Positions 12,201-20,043 of a DNA stretch of 64,000 nucleotides are shown here, in pieces (positions within the stretch are counted from its first letter, which is position 1; the number at the start of each line of letters is the position of its first letter). A model generated the notes under the pieces. The model saw only the letters and a program-made list of their open reading frames with translations, made no database searches and was not told the origin of the DNA. The translations under genes were made by a program, and so were the position numbers. Where the stretch lies: positions 34,389 to 98,388 of the forward strand of contig JAKQKB010000159.1 of NCBI GenBank assembly GCA_029560875.1, given 5' to 3'. The stretch is from Bacteroidota bacterium (lineage in GTDB: Bacteria; Bacteroidota; Bacteroidia; Bacteroidales; Tenuifilaceae).

Positions 12201-13440
12201 GGGGTTGCAAACTAAATACGGCAGTGCTAAATGTGCCAGGATTGCCCTGACCCGATTTGGTTATATAGGTTTCGCTTCCAGCATTTCCTCTATATTCAAA
12301 AACCTGGAAAATATAGGAGTAATCTGCGGATAAATTACTTATCGTAACATTATTGGTTGTGCTGTTAAATACACAAAACCAACCTGTTGTGCCAATTTGA
12401 TCGCCTGAGCCAAATTCAGATGATGCTATATATGAGGTGCTATTTGCTGGAGCGGCTGTTCCAGATGTGCCAATTTTGGCAAAAACTACTCTTCTGGTTC
12501 CATTGCCATTGGACCAGCGGAGGTTTAAACTGGTTTTATCGACAATTGTAGCCTCTAAATTCGAAGCTTGCACATCAACAATGGTAAACGTTTTATCCGC
12601 ATCCATAAAGGCTCCGCCCTGATATGAATTGTCGACAGCCTGGACATTCCAATAGTATGTGCCCGGAAGTAGATTGAAAAATACTGAAGTATCGGCACCC
12701 ATATTTCCAGGTTCAAGCAATTTGCGTTGGCCTGTGTTGGTTGAATTTGGTGCTAAAATATTACTGGCTCCCGATAACGTTCCTATACGCAGATTATAAG
12801 TTAAACCGTTTTGTGGTGTTTTATCGTCAGTGGCATGCCAGTTAAGAACAACTCCGTTTCCTTTTAAAGTAGCCGTTGCATTAGTTATTTTATCAGGTGC
12901 ATTATTTGTTATGGTACTGATATTAAAAAATGTGTAATGCGAATCATAGTTTGAAATTACGTAATCTATTTTGCCATTCTTGTTTATGTCAGTAATGCTA
13001 ATGGAATAATCCTTACTAAATGAATGGGAATGGATATTGGTGAATTTACCATTCTGATTGTTTTTCATTACTTTAAGTTCACATTGATCGACATTACTTG
13101 GAAGGGTATACATTAGATCGGCCCAACCATCATTGTCTAAATCAGCGATGGTGAATATTAATTCAGAATTTATAGAGAATGTAGTGCTATCAATTATTTG
13201 AGAAATAAAATTTTCACCGTCAATATTTGTTAATAATTCAACATATAAGATTTTCTCATCGTCAGGGTAACTATATGCTAGAATGTCAATCAGTCCATCA
13301 GCATTGTAATCGCCAAATCCCGAATATACCCTACCTGAAGTGGTTTTTTGAAGGGTAAACTTCCCGTTTCCATCGTTTTTATAAAGCCTATTCTCACTTT
13401 TGTTGGTTACAGAATTTACTCCTGTAGTAATTATATCGGT
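9226..13440 (-). pseudogene. 3' fragment of a split T9SS protein gene (FG-GAP/Fn3/PKD/sorting domain)
   Basis: This frame encodes FG-GAP repeats, Fn3 units, a second FG-GAP block, two PKD domains, Ig-like units and a C-terminal T9SS sorting tail (IKIYPNPSKGIINIS, ending KRIVKQ). The first ATG is at 13113, but coding sense continues in frame well before it up to 13440. That upstream stretch contains perfect repeat motifs such as GFGDYNADGLIDILAY and ADLDNDGWADL, so the ATG is not the true start. At 13440 the homology stops in the middle of an FG-GAP motif (TDIITTG) and the cassette begins. The fragment has a sorting domain but no signal peptide, so it should not be exported by itself. Its N-terminal partner is 14187-16592. 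The last 130 or so residues closely resemble those of the neighbouring 89-9019 protein. Confidence 0.8.
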
Positions 13441-13565
13441 CGGTGGTTTGGGCTGCTGGGGAGTTAATGGCCAGCGGCGTCATCCCACGTTAAAACCATA
13501 CTAAATTACTAAAAACTTTCGTATCTGCATCATCAGCCCCAGTAGGCTAAACCACCTGTTATGGC
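13441..13565 (-). other. attC-like recombination site (R' box completed at 14230-14224)
   Basis: Imperfect 20-nt arms lie at 13442-13461 (starting GGTGGTTTGGGCTGCTGGGG) and 13537-13556 (ending AAACCACC). They match at 17 of 20 positions and enclose an asymmetric centre of about 75 nt. Outside the inner arm sits GTTATGGC (13558-13565), separated by one unpaired base at 13557. The outer partner GCCATAA lies at the far end of the insertion. R box, extrahelical base, L box and a bulged stem over about 132 nt total are hallmarks of large attC sites. All repeats are read directly; the attC identity is inference from this architecture. Confidence 0.68.
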
Positions 13566-13573
13566 ATGTAATT

Positions 13574-13861
13574 TTAATCTTTATTGAATAAAGAAACTAA
13601 AAGTAAACCAAGACCTAATCCTATTATTCCTCCTATAACACCAGATTCAATGTTTTTTTCTTTCTGTTTATCATTTCTAGCGTTTACAAACTCAGACCAC
13701 GTATTAAAACCGGCTTTTCTTAAATTATTTTCAATGATTGATTTAGGTAAACCTCCTTTGAGGAGAATTTCTTCATATTTTTGATAATCGTTCAAATTTG
13801 CTTGATTATTCTCGATTTTTTTCGTTAGATATTCTAACTCTCTTACAATTAACTTATCCAT
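13574..13861 (-). CDS. Cassette-encoded small protein with C-terminal membrane segment
   Basis: A 95-residue protein of unknown function. The first 70 residues are charged and helical (MDKLIVRELEYLTKKIENN at the start). Residues about 74-91 form a single glycine-rich hydrophobic segment (GVIGGIIGLGLGLLLVSLF) ending in NKD, so it is probably a tail-anchored membrane protein. The ATG overlaps the end of the upstream 99-residue ORF by 8 bp, and an AGGAGG Shine-Dalgarno sits 6 bases ahead of it (13868-13873). Such a strong site is unusual in Bacteroidota, whose genes mostly lack one. Its stop lies 8 bp before the attC R'' box, the usual place of the last gene in a cassette. No recognised family. 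Confidence 0.7.
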   Translation of the reverse strand: MDKLIVRELEYLTKKIENNQANLNDYQKYEEILLKGGLPKSIIENNLRKAGFNTWSEFVNARNDKQKEKNIESGVIGGIIGLGLGLLLVSLFNKD

Positions 13862-14153
13862 TGATAGACCTCCTTTCGTTATCTAATGGGAGAGAAAAAG
13901 AATTACTTTTGCCATTAAGCATACCAACTACGGAAAATGCTGTCTCAACAGCTGTTATTTTTATTTCAAATTCTCTTATTCTTTCTTCAAGTTTAGCAAT
14001 TCTTTCTTTGTGGTCTGAAACGCAATGATTTAAAGAAATATTGTTTTTTTCCAAAACATACACCTTGTCTTTCAGTTCTTTAGTTTCCTGTTGAATTTGT
14101 TCTTCAAGATACTTTTTCCCAATCCAAAAAATCGGTTTCATATTGAACTTCAT
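13854..14153 (-). CDS. Cassette-encoded coiled-coil protein
   Basis: A 99-residue protein with a long predicted coiled coil from about residue 15 to 70: heptad-like runs of Leu, Ile, Glu and Lys such as EERIREFEIKITAVETAF. The tail is polar. There is no signal peptide, and the first residues MKFNMKPIFWIG could be a short amphipathic segment. It overlaps the downstream 95-residue membrane-anchored ORF by 8 bp, so the two are probably translated together and may interact. The function is unknown. A toxin-antitoxin role is possible because cassettes often carry such pairs, but no known toxin motif is visible. Confidence 0.65.
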   Translation of the reverse strand: MKFNMKPIFWIGKKYLEEQIQQETKELKDKVYVLEKNNISLNHCVSDHKERIAKLEERIREFEIKITAVETAFSVVGMLNGKSNSFSLPLDNERRSING

Positions 14154-14186
14154 TTATGTCAGATTCTTTAATTAGTTATCTTTTTA

Positions 14187-16592
14187 TCATCTAGCAACTT
14201 CTACTAGGAATGTCATATTATGTGCCATAACTTTAAATCCGTCACAGTTGTAATCAATGGCTGCAATGTCGCCTATAAAGGGCTGAAAGTTTGTACTATA
14301 AACTTCGTAAAAGTAATTATTGGTTTTTCGATATAACTTAACGGCATTATTATCGCAATTATTGGTAATGAAATCGAGATCACCATCGTTATCAAAGTCA
14401 ATCCAAGTACCGCGAAAAGTATTCAGTCCAAAGGTTGAAGCGTCTGAGCGGGTGAAAGATCCGCCATTATTAAAATAAATTCGCTCTGATGCAATTACAT
14501 CCAAATCGTTATCATTATCGAAATCGAGCCATTTTAGATAACTCTCATGCGAAGGATAATTAAAACTTGAATGCTTGGTAAATGTATTGTTTTTATTATT
14601 AACATATAAATAAGAATAGTCACCATCCCAAGTACTACCTACCCACTTTTCACCACCAATATTAATTAGAAAGTCCAGATACCCATCGTTATTAAAATCA
14701 CCCCAAGTATGCTTATTGGCTAATACAGATAATGTTGCACTGCCATAGCTAAATAGAGGTTTGGAAGTTAGCTGGGCTTCAGGAATAGGGGAAGTGGTAT
14801 TGAACTTTATGTAACTGCCTGAATTGGTAAAAGGATAAATACGAAAATAATAAATGGTTCCTATTGACTCGTTAACCCAGCCGTTATATGTCTGAATACT
14901 ATTTAAAACCTTAATCACTCCAGTTCCATCGCTCAAATCGTTATCAACCGCAGGTTCGTTTCCGTTAATAGGATTTGAAAAGGAGTTTTCCGTTGAGGCA
15001 TAAATGTAATAGCCGTCGGGTTCGGGTGCAGAGGACACGTCGGTCCATGTTAGTGTCATTTTATTACTTACAAGTGAACCTGCAAAGCCGGTAACATGAT
15101 TTGTTGGAGCATCTTTTATCCCACTCACCCAGTTCGATGACGAGCCTGTTAACGCAAAATTTATTAACGTTCCATGGTTTGTCCCTGTTGCATTTATTGC
15201 TGTAGTTAAGTTGGTATTTGTACCTCCAGCAACGCCCTGGTTGAATTTGTAGCATACCAAAAGCCCCGTTTCGTTGCCTGTTAGTGAGGAAAACATATTA
15301 GTGGAAATTTCGGAAGCAGTACGCTCGGTGCTCCATATCCTGTAATCGTCGAATCTGCCTGCAAAATAACGTTGAGTTGTCCATGCACCTATCTGAGAGG
15401 CTGTGAAATTAGCATTTGCAGCAGTTGCAATTGGAACTGATAGAACTAAAGAACCATTTACAAATAATTTGATGATTTTGGTTGTTGCATTATAGGTTGC
15501 GGCCAGATGATACCATGTATTGGTTGAAAATGAATAATTAATATTAACAATAGTTGAATTGTTAACAGCCAATTGAATTTGGGGTGTACCCCCAGTATTA
15601 ACAAATTGATAATGAATGTCACCTGCAGCCCATGTGTTTGTGTTAAAAATACTGGTTAAATTTCCAGCAGATGGGAAAGAATTGGCATTAAACCACGTTT
15701 CAATGGTAAACTGTGAAAGATTGCTCCCTAGTGCTGGCAAGGCAACATAATCGTTAGAGCCATCAAATGATAGGCAGTTGTTTTGAATGGTTGAAGGTAC
15801 TGTACTTTCAACAAAGTTTGAAGAAACGCCAGATAAAGTGAAACCTGTTAACGTTCCGTGTTTTGCATTAGATGTTATATCGTTTAACGTTGTAATCGAA
15901 GTATTTGTTCCACCGGCAGTCCCTAGGTCAAATTTATAGTAGATATAAAGGCCGCTTTCGTTTCCAACTAGAGGGTTAAACATGCTGTTGTTTATTTCTG
16001 TTGAGGTCAGTTCATGTGTCCATATGCTTACCTCATCCATGCGTCCATTAAAATAAGCATCGGCAGCCCAGTTACTTCTTCCTAAATAGCAGAGATTACG
16101 TGCAATGTTCGCAGGTGGTTGTATATTCCCCGATGCTACAACCAATCCATTTACGTATATTTTAGCGGTGCCCGTATTTGAAATTGTTGCAGCAATATGT
16201 ATCCACTGATTAAGTTGAGCTATGTTGCCTGAAGTCAACTGGTAAGGAGTTGTATTCAGGTAATTTGAAAGTGTAAGAGAATTACTTGTAGCATTGCACG
16301 CTAACAAGATATTGTTAACACCCTCTCCGGTGCCAAAATCAAATAGTCTTGACCAGTTGTTGAACGCTCCCCATTTCACCCAACCCATATATGTAAAGCC
16401 AGTTGTAAAATTGCCAGTAGGGGCTAGGGTGCCTAGGTTAACATGGTCGTTGGAACCATCAAAATTGAGGCAGTTATTTTGAGCATTTATGCTTGGATTT
16501 ACTAGAAAAATTAACGCCGCTAGTATTTGAACTTTAAATGCAGTTACAAACCTGCTATAAGTAGATGACAAATGATGATGTAATTTATTCAT
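14187..16592 (-). pseudogene. 5' fragment of a split T9SS protein gene (signal peptide, LamG, Fn3, FG-GAP)
   Basis: About 800 residues: signal peptide (ending NPSINAQ), two LamG-type modules (FDGSNDHVNLG and FDGSNDYVALP), one Fn3 unit and FG-GAP repeats (DFNNDGYLDFL, DFDNDNDLDVI). The frame can begin at a TTG at 16625, but the ATG at 16590-16592 gives a normal signal peptide and is preferred. The last native motif is DYNCDGF; the final 15 or so residues are encoded by the inserted cassette and end at an accidental TGA. Joining DYNCDGF to TDIITTG of the 9226-13440 fragment restores a perfect FG-GAP repeat, so both belonged to one gene of roughly 2200 codons. The fragment keeps its signal peptide but lacks a T9SS tail, so any product should stay in the periplasm. 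Confidence 0.8.
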
Positions 16593-16722
16593 AATGAATA
16601 TATTTTGAATATTTTCGAAAGCCAATTAATAAGATATAAAGGTAGAGTCTGGCGTACAATACTTTTTATCAATACATACAAAGTGATGTATGAATTGATA
16701 AAATCATAAAGTATAATAGAAT

Positions 16723-17868
16723 CTAGGAGGCCGATTTCTTTCTCCAAACCAAGGGTGATTCGCCAGTAATTAGTTTAAATTGGCGACTAAAGTTGGCTTG
16801 TTCGGTATAACCTACCATTTCGGAGACAATGACTATGGAATAATCGGGGTTATCAATTAGTAGCTGTTTTGCATCTTCAATGCGCATTCGGTTAATCCAG
16901 GTGTTGAAGTTTATGCCTTCCTCCCGATTAATGAAATTCGATAGAGTAGTTCTTCCGATTTGAAGTTTTAAAGCCAAATCTTCAATTGTAATACCTGTTT
17001 CGCGGTAGTATTTATTGACAAATATTTGTTGCTTGTAGTTTTGCCAATCTGTTTTGGTTTTTATTTTATTGTTGATTTTGGCTTCCTCCTGCATTGCCGG
17101 AGTTATTGCAGGCTCAATAATGCTAAAAACCTTATTGTACTTAATGTACTCCTGTGCAAATCCAAAGTAGAATAAGGAATATATTATTGTTACAATCCAA
17201 TCGTATCGCATTGGGAGGAAACTGGAGATAAGTGCAATAGTTCCTACGAGTAATGCGGAGTAAAATGCTATACGTACCCAGCCCAGTTTTAGCTGATATA
17301 CATCGGAAAAATAATTCAATAATTCATTATCGTAATTTCTAACTTCTCTTAAAAAAAGATGGGTGTAGTAAATTAGTTGAAATAGGTAGTACGCTAAGAA
17401 TATTAGTCGAATCCATAGTGTTGGATTGTGAGCGTGATCCAAAACTTCGCTGATTGATGTTAGTTGTGGTTCACCGTAAATCAGCACGGATGTAGTGTAA
17501 AGCGCTAAGAATACTGCATAAGGGACTGTGTGGCGTATAATATTCTTGAGTTTTACGAAGGTTGGGTTAATCAGAGTAATTAAAGTAAAAGCAAATAGTA
17601 ATGCTTGTGTTGAGGATATTAAAATGCTAATAAAAGTAAAATACTCACGGGAGTTATCGGCTAGTTTAAAAACAAGTACAGATAATGTAAGAAGCCCTAT
17701 GGCAAAATATGCACTCGATAAAACTTTCAGTGATATTCGGTAGTTGTGTAGGCCTTCTTTTCGAGGAATATGGAAAGAAAGAAACGAAGTTCCCATTAAA
17801 AGGCAAACCAAAGCAAAAAGAGAGTTTGACAAAAAGTGAAAATTCGAAACCATAAAGCCTGCAAACAT
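16723..17868 (-). CDS. AraC-family transcriptional regulator with N-terminal membrane domain
   Basis: 381 residues. The first 230 or so contain about six or seven hydrophobic segments, starting with FLSNSLFALVCLLMG, so the sensor part is embedded in the inner membrane. The C-terminal 100 residues form an AraC/XylS double helix-turn-helix: DLALKLQIGRTTLSNFIN for the first helix-turn-helix, then the diagnostic VSEMVGYTEQANFSRQFK and GESPLVWR. It should bind DNA near the membrane in response to an unknown signal. It is transcribed away from the caspase/PP2C pair across a shared control region and lies just upstream of the split T9SS gene. Either could be its target, but this is inference. The start ATG is at 17866-17868; an internal Met at residue 6 is a possible alternative. 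Confidence 0.88.
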   Translation of the reverse strand: MFAGFMVSNFHFLSNSLFALVCLLMGTSFLSFHIPRKEGLHNYRISLKVLSSAYFAIGLLTLSVLVFKLADNSREYFTFISILISSTQALLFAFTLITLINPTFVKLKNIIRHTVPYAVFLALYTTSVLIYGEPQLTSISEVLDHAHNPTLWIRLIFLAYYLFQLIYYTHLFLREVRNYDNELLNYFSDVYQLKLGWVRIAFYSALLVGTIALISSFLPMRYDWIVTIIYSLFYFGFAQEYIKYNKVFSIIEPAITPAMQEEAKINNKIKTKTDWQNYKQQIFVNKYYRETGITIEDLALKLQIGRTTLSNFINREEGINFNTWINRMRIEDAKQLLIDNPDYSIVIVSEMVGYTEQANFSRQFKLITGESPLVWRKKSAS

Positions 17869-18180
17869 AAATTAGCATATCTACTTTGCTAATATAATCA
17901 AGAGGTTATAAAAAAACAACGATTTTTTGACCAATAATCAACTCATATTGTGTATTTTTTTTGCTTGATTAAAGTATAGATATTCAATATTTTACAAGAG
18001 ATAAGATGATAGTGGTATTCGTTTTTATTTAATCTAAGGTTAGATTTAGGAATTTTTGAGAGCGAATTTTGTCGATTTGCGAACTTTTTTGTACGAATTG
18101 ATAAAGATAATTTGGTAAAACATCACCTAATTTGCTTTACCATAAATAGCTTTTTGAAGAAGCTTCAAATTATTGAAAAA
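17869..18180. promoter_or_regulatory. Divergent control region with palindrome
   Basis: This 312-bp AT-rich gap separates the AraC-type regulator from the caspase-like gene. It holds a 7-bp perfect inverted repeat around two G's, AATCTAAGGTTAGATT, at 18031-18046, which could be an operator. No convincing pair of -33/-7 elements was found on either strand. The frame of the downstream gene can be extended to 18112, but this adds 23 residues ahead of a complete signal peptide, so that stretch is treated as non-coding. Confidence 0.35.
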
Positions 18181-20037
18181 ATGAAATTAGATAGAATTGT
18201 TAAGTTTTTGGCGTGCTTTGTTATTGTAAGTTTGATTTCGAGCAGTGCATTCTGTCAGAGTATGACTATTCCTGAGGTTTACAACGCATATTCTGCTAAA
18301 AACAGGGTTGTGCTTTTCGACGAGGAGTTTACCAACAACAAGAATAGTTGGTATTTGGGAATAAAGGAGAATGTGTGGTTCCAAAATTTACAGGAAGGCA
18401 CTTTGTTTTTTCAATCATACGAGGATGTCCCCAAGGAGGATTTTAAGGAGGTTTTTATAGATCAGAGTAAGGATTTTGAAATTGAATTAAAAATTCGCCT
18501 CGATAAGGGTATTCAGAATAAGTTTAATGGTTTGCAGTGGGGGAAGTCAACTATTGAGAATAAGCAGTTCGACTTTTTCTTTAACGGTCAAGGGCAGTTC
18601 ACCATCGATAAGTTTGTGAATGGTACATTTACCGATTTTGTCCCTACAAAATCAACAAAACTTATCAATAATTACACATATAACACATTAACCGTTCGCA
18701 AAGTAGGAGCAAAGTACTATTTCTTTTTAAACCAACAGTTAGTCCATACAATGCCATTTGAGCCATTCTTTGGGAATGGTATTGGCTTTCAGGTTGCCGA
18801 AAAATCATCGGTGCAAATTGATTACCTGAAAGTATGGAAACTTACTTCCGATAGTAATGTTCAGTTACCAAGTATCGAAATTAAAAACGAAAACTTTATA
18901 TCGAAATCGGGCACTATAGCACCAGGTGAGTCTGTAAAGTTGAACTTTTCAGTACTGAATAAATCCAAAGAGGATGCAAATAACATCAAGTTGATATATA
19001 GCCTTCCTGCAAATGTTTTACTTCTGGAGAGCCAAACCAACTTGCAAGTAAAAGCGGGTGAACAAAAGGATATTGAATTGTTATTCTACATCAATAAGGG
19101 TGTTGAGTTAACCGACTTAACATTAAAAATGAAGGTTGAAGGTGTTCAACTTGATGGGGATAGCGTTAAGTCTTTTACCGCATCGCTCAATAAGCCAGTG
19201 CAAATTGCCGAGGTTCAAAATGTAGAGGATTACTCGTTGTATCGAGGAAGTAACGATCCACTTAAGGGACTCAAGGCATCAAAAGCAATTCAGGAAGTTT
19301 CAATTGGACGATACTTTGCGTTGATTATTGGAATTGATAGTTATACTGGCGATTGGAAACCTTTACGCAATGCAGTTAACGATGCAAAGGCAGTTGCAGA
19401 GCAACTTAGCAACAGGTATGAGTTTCAGTCTGTCAGGACTCTTTATAACGAGCAAGCAACCCGCACTAATATCTTGAAAGAATACGAGTGGTTAATGGCA
19501 AATGTAAGGGAGAATGACAATCTGCTAATTTTCTATTCAGGTCACGGCGATTACAATGAAACCATACAAAAAGGATTTTGGGTGCCTGTTGATGCCACAA
19601 GTAGTTCCATTTCTGGGTTAATTTCAAATACCGATATACAGGCATTCCTAAGCGGAATTAAATCTAAACATACATTCCTAATTGCCGATGCTTGCTTCAG
19701 TGGCGATATTTTTAGGGGTAAAACCCTTACAATTCCATACGAAAACTCGTTTAAGTACTACAACCAGATTTATTCAAAGCCTTCAAGAACCGCACTAACC
19801 TCTGGCGGAGTTGAACCGGTTATGGATGGTGGAAAGGATGGTCACTCTGTATTTACATACTATCTGCTCAAGTCGTTAACCACTAATCAGAATCAGTTTT
19901 TCGATGCTAGTCAGCTTTACAACGATTTAAAGATTGCCGTGGTAAATAATTCCAACCAAACACCAATGTTTAGTCCAATTGTGAATACAGGCGATGAGGG
20001 CGGACAGTTTATTTTTGTTCGTAAACAAAATCAATAG
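18181..20037 (+). CDS. Secreted caspase-like (peptidase C14) protein
   Basis: 618 residues from the ATG at 18181, chosen because MKLDRIVKFLACFVIVSLIS begins a clean signal peptide ending at FCQ. Residues about 30-230 resemble the DUF1080/LamG-like beta-sandwich family; about 240-345 look like an immunoglobulin-type spacer. Residues about 378-618 form a caspase-fold cysteine peptidase: YFALIIGIDSY opens the domain, the catalytic His is H455 in YSGHGD, and the nucleophile is C505 in DACFSG. Both dyad residues are present. The protein acts outside the cytoplasm and would cleave an unknown substrate, probably after a basic residue as in other bacterial metacaspase relatives. Its stop is 6 bp before the Reg_prop/PP2C gene, so the two form an operon and may act in one pathway. 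Confidence 0.85.
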   Translation: MKLDRIVKFLACFVIVSLISSSAFCQSMTIPEVYNAYSAKNRVVLFDEEFTNNKNSWYLGIKENVWFQNLQEGTLFFQSYEDVPKEDFKEVFIDQSKDFEIELKIRLDKGIQNKFNGLQWGKSTIENKQFDFFFNGQGQFTIDKFVNGTFTDFVPTKSTKLINNYTYNTLTVRKVGAKYYFFLNQQLVHTMPFEPFFGNGIGFQVAEKSSVQIDYLKVWKLTSDSNVQLPSIEIKNENFISKSGTIAPGESVKLNFSVLNKSKEDANNIKLIYSLPANVLLLESQTNLQVKAGEQKDIELLFYINKGVELTDLTLKMKVEGVQLDGDSVKSFTASLNKPVQIAEVQNVEDYSLYRGSNDPLKGLKASKAIQEVSIGRYFALIIGIDSYTGDWKPLRNAVNDAKAVAEQLSNRYEFQSVRTLYNEQATRTNILKEYEWLMANVRENDNLLIFYSGHGDYNETIQKGFWVPVDATSSSISGLISNTDIQAFLSGIKSKHTFLIADACFSGDIFRGKTLTIPYENSFKYYNQIYSKPSRTALTSGGVEPVMDGGKDGHSVFTYYLLKSLTTNQNQFFDASQLYNDLKIAVVNNSNQTPMFSPIVNTGDEGGQFIFVRKQNQ

Positions 20038-20043
20038 GTAATT

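Larger units (their letters stand above)
13441..14230 (-). mobile_element. Integron-type gene cassette inserted in a T9SS gene
   Basis: Read on the minus strand, the 790-bp segment starts with TTATGGC (14230-14224), carries two overlapping small ORFs and ends with an attC-like palindrome finishing AAACCACCG at 13441. Joining the two ends as in a circular cassette recreates CCG/TTATGGC, and the resulting GTTATGGC is the exact complement of GCCATAAC at 13565-13558. This is the expected anatomy of a cassette after recombination between G and TT of the R' box. Both flanks are halves of one FG-GAP repeat of the interrupted gene. No integrase gene and no second attC are visible, so this looks like a lone cassette at a secondary site. 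Excising exactly 790 bp leaves the host frame off by one base, so a small extra indel must also have occurred. Confidence 0.72.

Noticed and set aside
13111..13113. ATG as true start of the 1295-residue T9SS protein
   Set aside because: FG-GAP coding sense continues in frame for 327 bp upstream to 13440, and there is no signal peptide at this ATG.
13441..14230. Insertion sequence as the cause of the T9SS gene break
   Set aside because: No transposase and no terminal inverted repeats with target duplication; the ends instead form an attC.
16593..16625. TTG start for the 5' T9SS fragment
   Set aside because: It adds 11 residues before a normal ATG-led signal peptide.
18112..18180. N-terminal extension of the caspase-like protein
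   Set aside because: It places 23 residues before a complete signal peptide and reads as non-coding.
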